Source: Hydrogenophaga sp. (lineage in GTDB: Bacteria > Pseudomonadota > Gammaproteobacteria > Burkholderiales > Burkholderiaceae_C). Taken from it: 64,000 nucleotides of DNA. Of this stretch, positions 17,373 through 28,739 are shown piece by piece (position 1 is the first letter of the stretch; every line of letters starts with the position of its first letter). The stretch is taken from the NCBI RefSeq assembly GCF_011772445.1, contig NZ_WVZN01000017.1, positions 1 through 64,000 of the forward strand, read 5' to 3'. Below the pieces are notes generated by a model. The model worked only from the letters and a program-made list of their open reading frames with translations, was not told the DNA's origin and searched no databases. Made by a program: the position numbers and the translations under genes.

Positions 17373-18338
17373 TTACTTCCTATACGCGTCGATCAGTTGC
17401 TGCCCTTCGGGGCCGGCCTTGCCCAGCCATTCCTGCAGCATGGTGGCGCCCACCTTCTGCAGGTCGGCCTTGAGTGCGGCCGAAGGCGGCTCCACCGTCA
17501 TGCCGTTGGCCTTGAGCGTGGCCAGCGTGTCGGTGTTGACCTTCTCGGAGGCGGCCCAGCCGCGGGCCTCGGCGTCGGCGGCCGCTTTCATGAGCGCGTC
17601 CTGCGTGGCCTTGTCGAGCGCGTCGAAGGCCTTCTTGTTGGCGATGACGGCGTTCTTGGGCAGCCAGGCCTGCACGTCGTAGTAGAACTTCAGGTGCTCG
17701 TAGAGCTTGCTGTCCACGCCGGTGGCGCCCGAGGTCATGTTGTTCTCGACCACGCCGGTGGCCAGGGCCTGCGAGAGCTCGGCGGCCTGCACGGTGACGG
17801 GCTGCGCGCCCACCAGTTCGGCGATGCGCGAGGTGGCCGGGCTGTAGGCGCGCCACTTGCTGCCTTTCAGATCGGCCGCGCTGGCCACGGGCTTCTTGCT
17901 GTACAGGCCCTGCGGCGGCCAGGCCACGGCGTAGAGCAGCACCATGCCCTGTTCGGCCAGCTTCTTCTGCAGGATGGGCTTCTGCGCCGCGTAGAGCTTC
18001 TTCGATTCGGCGTAGCTGGTGGCCAGGAAGGGGATGCCGTCGGCGCCGAACATCTGCCATTCGTTCTGGTAGGCCGTGAGCAGGATCTCGCCCACTTGGG
18101 CTTGTCCGCCTTGCACCGCGCGCTTGATCTCGGGCGCCTTGAAGAGCGAGGCACCGGGGTGCACCGTGATCTTGAGCTTGCCTCCCGTGGCCTTGTCGAC
18201 GTCGCTGGCGAAGCTGGCAAGATTGACCGAGTGGAAATTGGTGGCCGGGTAGGCGGCGGGCAGGTCCCAGGCGGTCTGGGCCTGGGCACCGGCGCTCAGT
18301 GCGAAGGCCGCACTGGCCAGGGCAAGCTTGAATTTCAT
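17373..18338 (-). CDS. TRAP transporter substrate-binding protein DctP
   Basis: signal peptide [48 protein letters not shown]. Confidence 0.93.
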   Translation of the reverse strand: MKFKLALASAAFALSAGAQAQTAWDLPAAYPATNFHSVNLASFASDVDKATGGKLKITVHPGASLFKAPEIKRAVQGGQAQVGEILLTAYQNEWQMFGADGIPFLATSYAESKKLYAAQKPILQKKLAEQGMVLLYAVAWPPQGLYSKKPVASAADLKGSKWRAYSPATSRIAELVGAQPVTVQAAELSQALATGVVENNMTSGATGVDSKLYEHLKFYYDVQAWLPKNAVIANKKAFDALDKATQDALMKAAADAEARGWAASEKVNTDTLATLKANGMTVEPPSAALKADLQKVGATMLQEWLGKAGPEGQQLIDAYRK

Positions 18339-18429
18339 GGTCGCTCCAGAAAGTTGAACGGATGACAAAGACGGGCAGCATAGTTGCAAAAGCCGGGCCA
18401 GGCCCGTCCGTATTTCCCCGGAGGCCGGC

Positions 18430-19401
18430 ATGAACCTGCGCTTCGTGGAAGCCTTCTATTGGGTGGCCACCCTCAAGAGCGTGACGCGCGCGGCCGAGAA
18501 GCTCTTCCTCACGCAGTCGGCCATGTCCAGCCGCATCGCCGCGCTGGAGGAGGAGTTGGGCGTGCTGCTGCTGGACCGGCGCGACAAGCAGTTCCGGCTG
18601 ACCATGGCCGGCACGCGTTTCCTGGTCTACGCGCAGCGACTGCTGGAGCTGCAGCGCGAGGCCAAGGCCGAGATGGGCTCGGGCGATGCGCTGGCGGTGT
18701 CGCTGCGCATCGGCGCCATCGAATCGGTGCTGCACTCGTGGCTGATCCCGTGGATGGAACAACTGCGCACCGAGAACCCGGCCCTGGAGCTGGAGTTGTC
18801 GGTGGAGACCACGCCCGTTCTGATCGAGCAGATGCGCCGCGGCACGCAGGACCTGGTGTTCACGGCACTGCCGGCCACCAGCGACGGCGTGCGCTCGCGC
18901 GCCTTGCCGTCGATGGAGATGGTCTTCGTGGGCAGCGCGAGCCTGCACCGGCGGCGGCGCTACACGCTGGCGGAACTGGCCGAACTGGAGTTGTTGACCT
19001 TCCAGCGCGGCTCGCTGCCGCACGTGGCGCTGCTCGAGCTGTTCCGCGCGGCGCGTGTGGAGCCCCGGCGCGTGCACACCATCTCCTCGGTATCGGCCAT
19101 GCTGCAGATGGCGCAGGGGGGATTCGGCGTGGCCACCCTGCCGCGCGAGGCCGTGCGCCACCTGTTCGTGGTGGCCGATCTGCGCGAGCTGCCCTGCGAC
19201 GCGCCGCTGCAGCCCCTGCCCATTCACGCCAGCTACCGCAGCGACCCCTCCGCGCAGGCGGTGGAGACGGTGATGCGTTCGGCGCAGGCGTTCGTCGAAG
19301 CGTGGAGCGGGGCGCGGGAAAGCACCGCATTGGGGCGGCGGCGCGCCAGAACACCCCAACAAGCGCCCCAAGGCAAGGCATCGAAAAAATCGATGAGCTG
19401 A
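18430..19401 (+). CDS. LysR family transcriptional regulator
   Basis: MNLRFVEAFYWVATLKSVTRAAEKLFLTQSAMSSRIAALEEELG. Confidence 0.93.
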   Translation: MNLRFVEAFYWVATLKSVTRAAEKLFLTQSAMSSRIAALEEELGVLLLDRRDKQFRLTMAGTRFLVYAQRLLELQREAKAEMGSGDALAVSLRIGAIESVLHSWLIPWMEQLRTENPALELELSVETTPVLIEQMRRGTQDLVFTALPATSDGVRSRALPSMEMVFVGSASLHRRRRYTLAELAELELLTFQRGSLPHVALLELFRAARVEPRRVHTISSVSAMLQMAQGGFGVATLPREAVRHLFVVADLRELPCDAPLQPLPIHASYRSDPSAQAVETVMRSAQAFVEAWSGARESTALGRRRARTPQQAPQGKASKKSMS

Positions 19402-19499
19402 GCAAGAAAATTTGCGTTTGTGGTGGGGCGACGCACTGACCACAATCCGGCCCCAATGTGACAGGCCCGTCACAAACGCAAGGACCGGAGGCAGACGAC

Positions 19500-20339
19500 G
19501 TGGGATTCCTGGACGATCTGGCCACGCGCCGCATCGATGCGGACGCGCAGGCCCTGGCACGCCGCGTGCGCGGCACCATCCGCCGCGGCGAATGGACGCG
19601 CCACACCAGCGGCCTGGCCGACGAACTGGTGCAGGGCAACGTGGTGATCCTGCCCCGGGCGCTGGCGGATGACTTCCTGCTGTTCTGCCAGCGCAACCCC
19701 AAACCCTGCCCGCTGCTGGCGGTGGGCCAGCCCGGCGATCCGTCGCTGCCCGGCCTCGGCGAGGGCATCGACATCCGCAGCGACCTGCCGCGCTACCGCG
19801 TGTGGCGCGACGGAGAACTGGTCGAGGAACCCACCGACATCGCCAGCCTGTGGCGCGAGGACCTCGTCACCTTCGTGATCGGCTGCTCCTTCTCGTTCGA
19901 GCAGGCCCTGATGGACGCCGGCATGCGCCTGCGCCACGTGGACGAAGGCCGCAACGTGGCCATGTACCGCACGAACCTGGCCACCGCGCCGGCGGGCCCG
20001 TTTGCGGGCCCCATGGTGGTGAGCATGCGCCCGCTCAAGGCCGCCGACGCGGCGCGCGCGGTGGCGATCACCTCGCGCTTTCCCGACGTGCACGGCGCAC
20101 CCGTGCACGTGGGCGACCCGGCGGCCATCGGCATCGAGGACCTCTCGCGCCCCGACTACGGCGACGCGGTGAAGGTGCTGCCCGACGAGCTGCCCGTGTT
20201 CTGGGCCTGTGGCGTGACGCCCCAGGCGGCGATCGCCCAGGCCCGCCCCGCGTTCTGCATCACGCACGCCCCCGGCGCGATGCTGATCACCGACCTTCTC
20301 AACCAGCAACTCGCAAGCGAACAAGGAGAGCGACCATGA
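19500..20339 (+). CDS. DUF1445 family protein (putative hydro-lyase / D-glutamate cyclase-like)
   Basis: [33 protein letters not shown] start with GGAGG preferred, ORF opens at 19458. Confidence 0.85.
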   Translation: MGFLDDLATRRIDADAQALARRVRGTIRRGEWTRHTSGLADELVQGNVVILPRALADDFLLFCQRNPKPCPLLAVGQPGDPSLPGLGEGIDIRSDLPRYRVWRDGELVEEPTDIASLWREDLVTFVIGCSFSFEQALMDAGMRLRHVDEGRNVAMYRTNLATAPAGPFAGPMVVSMRPLKAADAARAVAITSRFPDVHGAPVHVGDPAAIGIEDLSRPDYGDAVKVLPDELPVFWACGVTPQAAIAQARPAFCITHAPGAMLITDLLNQQLASEQGERP

Positions 20340-21304
20340 TCAAGACGGCAATCGGCCTGTGCGCCCTGGCCCTGGCCGGTGCGGCCCAGGCCCAGACCAA
20401 GTGGGACCTGCCCAGCGGCTACGGCGGCAACACCTTCCAGGTGCAGAACCTGCAGCAGTTCGCCAACGACGTGGAGAAAGCCACGGGCGGCAAGCTCAAG
20501 ATCACCCTGCACCCGGGTGGCTCGCTCTACAAGGCCAACGAGATCAAGCGCGCCGTGCAGACGGCGCAAACGCCGATCGGCGAGTTCATCCTGTCGGGCG
20601 CGGCCAATGAGAACCCGCTGTTCGGCGTGGATTCGGTGCCCTTCCTGGCCACCGGCTACGCGGACGCGCGCCGCCTGTACAACGCGTCCCGTGGCGCGCA
20701 GGAAAAGCTGCTGGCCCAGCAGGGCCTGAAGGTGCTGTTCTCGGTGCCCTGGCCGGGGCAGTCGCTGTACTCCATCAAGCCCGTGAACTACGCAGCCGAT
20801 CTGGCGGGCACCAAGATGCGCGCCTACAACCCGGCCACCACGCGCATCGCGCAACTGCTCAAGGCACAGCCGGTGACGATCCAGCTCGCGGAACTGCCGC
20901 AGGCTCTGGCCACGGGCGCGGTGCAGAACTTCCTCACCTCCAGCGCCAGCGGCGTGGAGAGCAAGCTGCACGAGCAGGTGAAGCACTTCTACCCGGTGTC
21001 GGCCTGGCTGCCGCGCAACGTGACGGTGGTCAACCTCAAGGACTTCAACGCCCTGGACAAGGCGACGCAGGACGCGCTGACCAAGGCCGCGGCCGAGGCC
21101 GAAACCCGCGGCTGGGCCCTGAGCGAGAAGCTGGACAGCGAGTACATCGGGCAGCTCAAGGCGGCGGGCATGTCGATCAACCAGCCCAACGACGACGTGA
21201 AGAAGGCCCTGGCGGCCATCGGCGAGACCATGACCGCTGAGTGGATCAAGGCCGCGGGCCCCGAGGGCCAGGCCATCGTCGACGCGTACCGCAAGCAGCC
21301 GTAA
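20336..21304 (+). CDS. TRAP transporter substrate-binding protein DctP
   Basis: signal [20 protein letters not shown]; clear paralog of 17373..18338. Confidence 0.93.
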   Translation: MIKTAIGLCALALAGAAQAQTKWDLPSGYGGNTFQVQNLQQFANDVEKATGGKLKITLHPGGSLYKANEIKRAVQTAQTPIGEFILSGAANENPLFGVDSVPFLATGYADARRLYNASRGAQEKLLAQQGLKVLFSVPWPGQSLYSIKPVNYAADLAGTKMRAYNPATTRIAQLLKAQPVTIQLAELPQALATGAVQNFLTSSASGVESKLHEQVKHFYPVSAWLPRNVTVVNLKDFNALDKATQDALTKAAAEAETRGWALSEKLDSEYIGQLKAAGMSINQPNDDVKKALAAIGETMTAEWIKAAGPEGQAIVDAYRKQP

Positions 21305-21404
21305 TCCGTTCGCCGCGCACGGCGGGGCCCGGCCCGCGCAGGCCGCCTCGCCCCGCCGATCGCGCTTCCTTTCTCATCCTGTTGAACCGATGCCGGAGGG
21401 CACG

Positions 21405-21911
21405 ATGGATGCGTTCGTCCGTACCGTTCACCGCTGGCTGCTGGCGCTCTCCTGCGTGGGCATGCTCGCGGCCTTCACCACCGTGTCCCTGGGCATCCTG
21501 GCGCGCCTCTTGCGCTGGGACATCCCGGGGCTGGATGCCTACGCGGGCTACGCCATCGCGGCCTCGCTGTTTCTGGCGCTGCCGGCCACCTTGCTGCGGG
21601 GCGAGCACATCCGCGTGACCCTGGTGCTGGAGCGTCTGCCCGCCCGGGGGCGCGCCGCGCTGGAATGGTGGTGCCTGCTCGCCGGCACGGCGCTCTCGCT
21701 CTACCTGAGCTGGTACGCGGCGCGCCTGGTGTGGGTGTCGCACATCACGCACGACGTCTCGCCCGCGGCGGACGTGACGCCGCTGTGGATTCCGCAGACC
21801 GCCATGGCCGTGGGCTGCCTGGGCCTCACGCTGGCCTTCTTGCAAGCCGTGCTGCACCGCTGGCACGGCGCCGACCTGCTGGCGCCGGGCACGGCCGCCC
21901 GCACCGAGTGA
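21405..21911 (+). CDS. TRAP transporter small permease DctQ
   Basis: LLRGEHIRVTLVLERLPARG; paralog of 16757..17260; ORF opens at 21390. Confidence 0.9.
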   Translation: MDAFVRTVHRWLLALSCVGMLAAFTTVSLGILARLLRWDIPGLDAYAGYAIAASLFLALPATLLRGEHIRVTLVLERLPARGRAALEWWCLLAGTALSLYLSWYAARLVWVSHITHDVSPAADVTPLWIPQTAMAVGCLGLTLAFLQAVLHRWHGADLLAPGTAARTE

Positions 21912-21933
21912 ACCCCTTGAAGGAGCCGGACCC

Positions 21934-23232
21934 ATGGAAGCCCTGATCGCCTTGACCCTCATCGTGCTCTTGTTCGCCGTGCTCGGATCGGGCCTGTGGA
22001 TCGGCCTGTCGCTGCTGGGCGTGGCACTGGTGGGCATGGAGCTGTTCACCCAGCGCCCGGTGGGCGACAGCATGGCGCTCACGGTGTGGGGCTCTACCTC
22101 GAGCTGGACCCTGACCGCGCTGCCGCTGTTCCTGTGGATGGGCGAGATCCTGTTCCGCAGCAAGCTGTCCAACGACATGTTCAAGGGACTGGCGCCCTGG
22201 CTCAACTGGCTGCCCGGGCGGCTGCTGCACACCAACGTGGTGGGCTGCACCATCTTCGCGGCGATCTCGGGTTCCTCGGCGGCCACCTGCGCCACCATCG
22301 GCAAGATCACGCTGCCCGAGTTGAAGAAACGCGGCTACCCGGACGCGCAAGCCATCGGCACCCTGGCGGGCGCGGGCACGCTGGGCCTGTTGATCCCCCC
22401 TTCGATCATCATGATCGTCTATGGCGTGGCGGCCAACGTGTCCATCGCCAAGCTGTTCCTGGCCGGGGTCATCCCGGGGCTGATGCTGGCCGCGCTGTTC
22501 AGCGGCTACATCGTGGTGTGGTCGCTGCTCAACCGCGAGCGCCTGCCGGGCAAGGAGCCCGCGACGAGCCTGCGCGAGAAGCTGCACGCCTCGCGCCACC
22601 TGATCCCCGTGGTCACGCTCATCGCGCTGGTGCTGGGCGGCATCTACAGCGGCATCGCCACCGCCACCGAAGCGGCGGCGCTGGGGGTGGCCGGGTCGCT
22701 GCTTCTGTCGCGCCTGGAGGGCTCGCTGGACTGGGCGAGCTTTCGGGAGGGCCTGGTCGCGGCCTGCCGCACCTACTGCATGATCGGCCTGATCCTGGCG
22801 GGCGCGGCCTTCCTGACGCTGGCCATGGGCTTCATCGGCCTGCCGCGCCAGGTGGCCGAGTTCATCGGCGCGCTGCAGCTCTCGCCCTTCGCCCTCATGC
22901 TGCTGCTGGTGGTGTTCTTCATCGTGCTCGGCTGCTTCCTGGACGGCATCTCCATGGTGGTGCTGACCATCGCCGTGCTGCTGCCCACGGTGCAGGCGGC
23001 CGGCTTCGACCTGATCTGGTTCGGCATCTTCATCGTGCTGGTGGTGGAGATGGCGCAGATCACGCCGCCGGTGGGCTTCAACCTCTTCGTGCTGCAGGGC
23101 CTCACGCAGCGCGAGGTGACCTGGATCGCGCGCACGGCGCTGCCGCTGTTCGTGCTGATGATGGCCGCTGTGCTGTTGACCTATGTGGTGCCGGGCGTGG
23201 CGCTGTGGCTGCCCTCGCACATGCAGGGCTGA
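21934..23232 (+). CDS. TRAP transporter large permease DctM
   Basis: SGSSAATCATIGKITLPELKKRGY, ITPPVGFNLFVLQG; paralog of 15469..16764. Confidence 0.93.
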   Translation: MEALIALTLIVLLFAVLGSGLWIGLSLLGVALVGMELFTQRPVGDSMALTVWGSTSSWTLTALPLFLWMGEILFRSKLSNDMFKGLAPWLNWLPGRLLHTNVVGCTIFAAISGSSAATCATIGKITLPELKKRGYPDAQAIGTLAGAGTLGLLIPPSIIMIVYGVAANVSIAKLFLAGVIPGLMLAALFSGYIVVWSLLNRERLPGKEPATSLREKLHASRHLIPVVTLIALVLGGIYSGIATATEAAALGVAGSLLLSRLEGSLDWASFREGLVAACRTYCMIGLILAGAAFLTLAMGFIGLPRQVAEFIGALQLSPFALMLLLVVFFIVLGCFLDGISMVVLTIAVLLPTVQAAGFDLIWFGIFIVLVVEMAQITPPVGFNLFVLQGLTQREVTWIARTALPLFVLMMAAVLLTYVVPGVALWLPSHMQG

Positions 23233-23340
23233 GCACCGCAGGGGCACGCGACTCGCTACGATCCGCGGGACGCCTCCACCGCGGGGAACCGGCTTTTCCT
23301 TTCATTCCTTCCTCTTTCACGGCGCACGCGCCCGACCGAC

Positions 23341-26300
23341 ATGACCCCGACGCAAGACCCCCGCTGGCAGTTCTGGATTGACCGTGGCGGCACCTTCACC
23401 GACATCGTGGCCAAGCGCCCCGACGGCACGCTGACCACGCACAAGCTGCTCTCCGAAAACCCCGAGCAATACCGCGACGCGGCGGTGGCGGGCATCCGCC
23501 ACCTGCTGGGCCTGAAGGCCGGCGAACCGGTGACGCCCGACCAGGTGGCCTGTGTGAAGATGGGCACCACGGTGGCCACCAACGCCTTGCTGGAGCGCAA
23601 GGGCGAGCCGACGCTGCTGGTCACCACCTGCGGCTTTCGCGACGCGCTGCGCATTGCCTACCAGAACCGCCCGCGCCTGTTCGACCGGAACATCGTGCTG
23701 CCCGAGCTGCTGTACAGCCGGGTGATCGAGGCGCAGGAGCGCGTGGCCGCGCACGGCGAGGTGATCGAGGCGCTGGACGAGGCGCACCTGCGCGAGCGCC
23801 TGTGGGCCGCGTTCGACGCCGGCCTGCGCAGCGTGGCCATCGTGTTCATGCACGGCTACCGCTACAGCGCGCACGAGGCCGCGGCCGCGCGGCTGGCGAA
23901 GGAGATCGGCTTCACGCAGGTCAGCACATCGCACGAGACCAGCCCGATGATGAAATTCGTGAGCCGGGGCGACACCACGGTGGTGGACGCCTACCTCTCG
24001 CCCATCCTGCGCCGCTACGTGGATCAGGTGGCGAGCGAGATGCCCGGTGTGCCGCTGTTCTTCATGCAGAGCAGTGGTGGCCTGACCGATGCGCACCGTT
24101 TCCAGGGCAAGGACGCGATCCTCTCCGGCCCGGCGGGCGGAATTGTCGGCATGGCGCGCACGGCGACTTTGGCCGGGCACGACAAGGTGATCGGCTTCGA
24201 CATGGGTGGCACGTCCACCGACGTGTCGCACTACGCGGGCGCCTTCGAGCGCGAGTTCGAGACCCAGGTGGCCGGCGTGCGCATGCGCGCGCCCATGATG
24301 AGCATCCACACCGTGGCGGCCGGTGGCGGCTCCATCCTCAGCTTCGATGGCTCGCGTTTCCGCGTGGGGCCCGAGAGCGCGGGCGCGAACCCCGGGCCCG
24401 CGAGCTACCGGCGCGGCGGCCCGCTGGCCGTGACGGACGCCAACGTGATGCTCGGCAAGATCCAGCCGGCGCATTTCCCCAAAGTGTTCGGGCCCCAGGC
24501 CAACGAGGCCCTGAGCGCCGAGGCCGTGCGCCAGAAGTTCGCCGAGCTCGCGCAACAGACCGGGCGCAGCGCCGAGGACGTGGCCGAGGGCTTCATCCGG
24601 ATCGCCGTGCAGCAGATGGCCAACGCGATCAAGAAGATCTCGGTGGCGCGCGGATACGACGTGACGCGCTACACCCTGCAGTGCTTCGGCGGCGCGGGCG
24701 GCCAGCACGCCTGCCTGGTGGCCGACGCCCTGGGCATGGGCCGGGTCTTCGTGCACCCGCTGGCCGGTGTGCTGAGCGCCTATGGCATGGGCCTGGCCGA
24801 CCAGAACGTGATCAAGGAACAGGCGGTGGAGCGTGTGCTGGACGCGGGCGCGCTCGACGCCATTGCCGCGCAGCTCGACACCCTGGCCCGGTCCGCGGGC
24901 GACGAGTTGCGCGCGCAGCAGGTGAGCGCGGGCGAGGTGCAGCTGCACCGCCGCGTGCACGTGCGCTACGAGGGCAGCGACGCCGCGCTGATCGTGCCGT
25001 TCGGCGACATCGCGGCGATCGAAGCGGCGTTCGAGGCCGCGTACCGCCAGCGGTTCGCGTTTCTGATGCCGGGCAAGCGCCTCATCGCCGAGGCGGTGTC
25101 GGTGGAGGCCGTGGTGGCGGGCGACGCGCCGGCCGAGCCGCGCCACGCCCTGCACGAGCCGCGCGAGGTGCCGCGCCGCGACACGGTGCGCGTGTACGCC
25201 GAAGGCCAGTGGCTGGACGCCGCGCTGGTGGTGCGCGAGGACCTGCGCCCCGGCGACGTGATCCCCGGTCCGGCCATCATCGCCGAGAAGAACGCCACCA
25301 CCGTGGTGGAGCCCGGCTGGGAGGCGCAGCTCACCGCGCTGGACCACCTGGTGCTGGAACGACGCGTGCCGCGCGCCACGCGCCACGCCGTGGGCACCAC
25401 GGTGGACCCGGTGCTGCTGGAGGTGTTCAACAACCTGTTCATGAACATCGCCGAGCAGATGGGCCTGCTGCTGCAGAACACCGCCTACTCGGTGAACATC
25501 AAGGAGCGGCTCGACTTCTCCTGCGCGCTGTTCGACGCCGAGGGCAACCTGGTCGCCAACGCGCCGCACATGCCGGTGCACCTCGGCTCGATGGGCGAGA
25601 GCATCAAGACCGTGATCCGCAAGAACGCGGGCCGCATGCAACCGGGCGACGTGTACGTGCTCAACGACCCGTACCACGGCGGCACGCACCTGCCCGACGT
25701 GACGGTGATCACGCCGGTCTACATCGGCGGTGCGGACCAGCCCACCTTCTACGTGGGCTCGCGCGGCCACCACGCCGACATCGGCGGCACCACGCCCGGT
25801 TCCATGCCGCCGTTCTCGACGCGCATCGAGGAAGAGGGCGTGCAGATCGACAACGTGAAGCTGGTGGCGGGCGGGCGCCTGCGCGAGGCCGAGATGATCG
25901 CCTTGCTGCAGAGCGGCGAGTACCCCAGCCGCAACCCGCAGCAGAACATGGCCGACCTGAAGGCCCAGATTGCGGCCAACGAAAAGGGCGTGCAGGAGCT
26001 GCGCAAGATGGTGGAGCAGTTCGGCCTGGACGTGGTGCAGGCCTACATGCGCCACGTGCAGGACAACGCGGAGGAGTCGGTGCGCCGCGTGATCACGCGC
26101 CTGAAGGACGGCGCGTACACGCTGCCGCTGGACAACGGCGCGCAGATCCAGGTGGCGGTGCGCGTGAACGCCGCCGAGCGCAGCGCGCGCATCGACTTCA
26201 CCGGCACCAGCCCGCAGCAGACCAACAACTTCAACGCGCCCACGGCCGTGTGCATGGCGGCGGTGCTCTACGTGTTCCGCACGCTGGTGGACGACGACAT

Positions 26301-26931
26301 CCCGCTCAATGCGGGCTGCTTGAAGCCCATCGAGGTGATCATTCCGCCGGGCTGCATGCTCAACCCGAACCCGCCGGCCTCGGTGGTGGCGGGCAACGTG
26401 GAGACCTCCACCTGCATCACCAACGCGCTGTACGGCGCACTGGGCGCGATGGCGGCGAGCCAGGGCACGATGAACAACTTCACCTTCGGCAACGCGCGCC
26501 ACCAGTACTACGAGACGATCTCGGGCGGCTCGGGCGCTGGCGAAGGATTCGACGGCACGGCGGTGGTGCAGACGCACATGACCAACTCGCGCATGACGGA
26601 CCCGGAGGTGCTGGAGTTCCGATTCCCCGTGCGGCTGGAGAGCTACGAGATCCGCAAGGGCTCGGGCGGTGCGGGGCGCTGGCGTGGGGGCGATGGCGGC
26701 GTGCGCCGCGTGCGTTTCCTGGAGCCGATGACGGCGAGCATCCTGTCCAACGGCCGGGTGCATCCGTCGTTCGGCATGGCGGGTGGCCAGCCGGGGGCCT
26801 TGGGCATCAACCGCGTGGTGAGGGCCGACGGGCGCACGGAGGAACTGAAGCACATCGGCCAGGCCGAGATGGCCATGGGCGACATCTTCGAGATCCACAC
26901 GCCCGGAGGCGGTGGCTACGGCGCGGCCTAG
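23341..26931 (+). CDS. fused hydantoinase A/B, 5-oxoprolinase family
   Basis: 1196 aa; [30 protein letters not shown], then HyuB domain [11 protein letters not shown]-like and [11 protein letters not shown]. Confidence 0.93.
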   Translation: MTPTQDPRWQFWIDRGGTFTDIVAKRPDGTLTTHKLLSENPEQYRDAAVAGIRHLLGLKAGEPVTPDQVACVKMGTTVATNALLERKGEPTLLVTTCGFRDALRIAYQNRPRLFDRNIVLPELLYSRVIEAQERVAAHGEVIEALDEAHLRERLWAAFDAGLRSVAIVFMHGYRYSAHEAAAARLAKEIGFTQVSTSHETSPMMKFVSRGDTTVVDAYLSPILRRYVDQVASEMPGVPLFFMQSSGGLTDAHRFQGKDAILSGPAGGIVGMARTATLAGHDKVIGFDMGGTSTDVSHYAGAFEREFETQVAGVRMRAPMMSIHTVAAGGGSILSFDGSRFRVGPESAGANPGPASYRRGGPLAVTDANVMLGKIQPAHFPKVFGPQANEALSAEAVRQKFAELAQQTGRSAEDVAEGFIRIAVQQMANAIKKISVARGYDVTRYTLQCFGGAGGQHACLVADALGMGRVFVHPLAGVLSAYGMGLADQNVIKEQAVERVLDAGALDAIAAQLDTLARSAGDELRAQQVSAGEVQLHRRVHVRYEGSDAALIVPFGDIAAIEAAFEAAYRQRFAFLMPGKRLIAEAVSVEAVVAGDAPAEPRHALHEPREVPRRDTVRVYAEGQWLDAALVVREDLRPGDVIPGPAIIAEKNATTVVEPGWEAQLTALDHLVLERRVPRATRHAVGTTVDPVLLEVFNNLFMNIAEQMGLLLQNTAYSVNIKERLDFSCALFDAEGNLVANAPHMPVHLGSMGESIKTVIRKNAGRMQPGDVYVLNDPYHGGTHLPDVTVITPVYIGGADQPTFYVGSRGHHADIGGTTPGSMPPFSTRIEEEGVQIDNVKLVAGGRLREAEMIALLQSGEYPSRNPQQNMADLKAQIAANEKGVQELRKMVEQFGLDVVQAYMRHVQDNAEESVRRVITRLKDGAYTLPLDNGAQIQVAVRVNAAERSARIDFTGTSPQQTNNFNAPTAVCMAAVLYVFRTLVDDDIPLNAGCLKPIEVIIPPGCMLNPNPPASVVAGNVETSTCITNALYGALGAMAASQGTMNNFTFGNARHQYYETISGGSGAGEGFDGTAVVQTHMTNSRMTDPEVLEFRFPVRLESYEIRKGSGGAGRWRGGDGGVRRVRFLEPMTASILSNGRVHPSFGMAGGQPGALGINRVVRADGRTEELKHIGQAEMAMGDIFEIHTPGGGGYGAA

Positions 26932-28073
26932 AGCTCTTCGACGCGCCGGGCGGGGTAGCTGTCCCAGGCCTGGCAGCCGGGGCATTGCCAGAAGTGCTGG
27001 CGCGCCTCGAAGCCGCAGGCGGCGCAGCGGTATCGCTTGAGGGGGCCGCTCGCCTGGTCGAGCGCGCGCTGAACGCTGGCCTGGGCCTGCGGGTCGGACA
27101 GGGTTTCGCCCGCGAGCCATTGGCTCGCGATGACCAGCGAGGGTTCGGCCTCGAGGTGGCGCAGGTACATGCCGCGTGCGCCATCGGGTGCCGTCGCCAG
27201 GCGGGCCAGTGCCTCGGTGATGTCGATGGAAGGTGCACGCGCCTGGGCATTGCCCAGGGTGCGCAGGATGGGATCGACGCGGCCCGTCTGTTGCGCGAGC
27301 TCGGCCATGGCGCGTGCGGCCAGTGGCAGCGATGCGGGGGCGTGCTCGGCCAGGGCCAGCAGGTCGTCGAGGGCGCCCGTGGCGTCACCCTGCTGGTTGC
27401 GCAGGGCTGATCGCGCCATCCAGCCGCGCGCCAGCGTGGGCGCGCGCCGCACGGCCTCGTCGAGCAGGGCGCGCACGCGCTCGGCCTGGCCCTCGCGGTG
27501 CGCGAGCTCGGCGAGCTCACACAGGTAGTGCGCGATGCGCGTGGTGAAGGCGCCGTGCTCCACGGCGTCGAGCTTGTCGGCGATGGCACGGGCCCGGGCC
27601 CAGTCGCGCGAGCGTTCGTAGATGCCCAGCAGCGCCAGGCGCGCCTCGTTCTCGAAGGCGGTGCCTTCGAGCTTGCTGAGCGCCGATTCGGCGCGGTCGA
27701 GCAGGCCGGCCTTGAGAAAGTCGAGCGCCAGCGCGTGCTGGGCGCGCTCACGCTCCTTGCGGCTCAGGTCGGCGCGCGAGAGCAGGTGCTCGTGCACACG
27801 CACGGCGCGGTCGTAGTCGCCGCGGCGGCGGAACAGGTTGCCCAGGGCGAAGTGCAGTTCGGTGGTGTCGGGGTCGCCCTGCACGGCCTCGATGAAAGCG
27901 TCGATGGCCTGGTCCTGCTGTTCGTTGAGCAGGTGGTTGAGGCCGCGGAAGTAGGCCTTGGGCGCCTGCCGGCCTTCGATGCGCCACTGGCGCAGGTCGA
28001 GGCGTGACGCGACCCAGCCCAGCGCGAACGCCAGCGGCAGGCCCCAGAGCAGCCAGGTCAGGTCAAAGTCCAT
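26928..28073 (-). CDS. lapB: lipopolysaccharide assembly protein LapB
   Basis: [27 protein letters not shown] repeats, C-terminal rubredoxin-like [27 protein letters not shown]. Confidence 0.93.
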   Translation of the reverse strand: MDFDLTWLLWGLPLAFALGWVASRLDLRQWRIEGRQAPKAYFRGLNHLLNEQQDQAIDAFIEAVQGDPDTTELHFALGNLFRRRGDYDRAVRVHEHLLSRADLSRKERERAQHALALDFLKAGLLDRAESALSKLEGTAFENEARLALLGIYERSRDWARARAIADKLDAVEHGAFTTRIAHYLCELAELAHREGQAERVRALLDEAVRRAPTLARGWMARSALRNQQGDATGALDDLLALAEHAPASLPLAARAMAELAQQTGRVDPILRTLGNAQARAPSIDITEALARLATAPDGARGMYLRHLEAEPSLVIASQWLAGETLSDPQAQASVQRALDQASGPLKRYRCAACGFEARQHFWQCPGCQAWDSYPARRVEEL

Positions 28074-28359
28074 GCCGGCGATCGACGGGGTCTTGCGGCA
28101 TGAGCGTGGTCTCGTTGCCGAACAGGGTGGTGTTGCCGCTGCGCTGGCGGTTCCGGCGCGCGCGCAGCCACAGGGGCAGCATGACGATGACGCCGAGGAA
28201 CACGCCGATGAGCAGCACCAGCAGCAGCACCAGCACCAAGGGCGCCTCCCAGCTGTGCCCGAAGAACAGCTTCAGGGTCACACTGTCCTGGTTGTTCAGC
28301 GCGAAAGCGAAGAGGACAAAAAAAATGGCCGCGTTGAGCAGCCACATGAGGTACTTCAA
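28063..28359 (-). CDS. lapA: LapA family membrane protein
   Basis: FFVLFAFALNNQDSVTLKLFFGHSWEAPLVLVLL. Confidence 0.88.
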   Translation of the reverse strand: MKYLMWLLNAAIFFVLFAFALNNQDSVTLKLFFGHSWEAPLVLVLLLVLLIGVFLGVIVMLPLWLRARRNRQRSGNTTLFGNETTLMPQDPVDRRHGL

Positions 28360-28403
28360 AACATCCCCTCAAGTGGTGGGGGACGATTGTAGCGATGGGG
28401 TCT

Positions 28404-28727
28404 TCAGCCGGTGCGCTGCTGGTCCTCATGCTGTTGCATGAGGGCGGTGCGCTCGTCGACCTGCTCGCGCAGGGCCTTGCCCGGTTTGAAGTGGGGCACG
28501 CGCTTCTCGGGAATCATCACGCTCTCGCCCGAACGCGGGTTGCGTCCGATGCGAGGCGAGCGACGATTGACCGAGAAACTGCCGAAGCCCCGGATCTCGA
28601 TGCGGTGGCCCTTCACCAGGGCGTCGCCCATGGCGTCGAGGATCGCCTTGACGGCGAACTCGGCATCTCGGTGGGTCAGCTGGCCGAACCGGGCGGCCAG
28701 GGCTTCGACAAGATCGCTGCGGGTCAT
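28404..28727 (-). CDS. ihfB: integration host factor subunit beta
   Basis: [40 protein letters not shown]. Confidence 0.95.
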   Translation of the reverse strand: MTRSDLVEALAARFGQLTHRDAEFAVKAILDAMGDALVKGHRIEIRGFGSFSVNRRSPRIGRNPRSGESVMIPEKRVPHFKPGKALREQVDERTALMQQHEDQQRTG

Positions 28728-28739
28728 CGATGACGCGGA

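Noticed and set aside
23317-27120. 1267-aa minus-strand ORF across the 5-oxoprolinase
   Set aside because: His/Arg/Gly-rich antisense shadow; the plus strand encodes the complete HyuA/HyuB fusion
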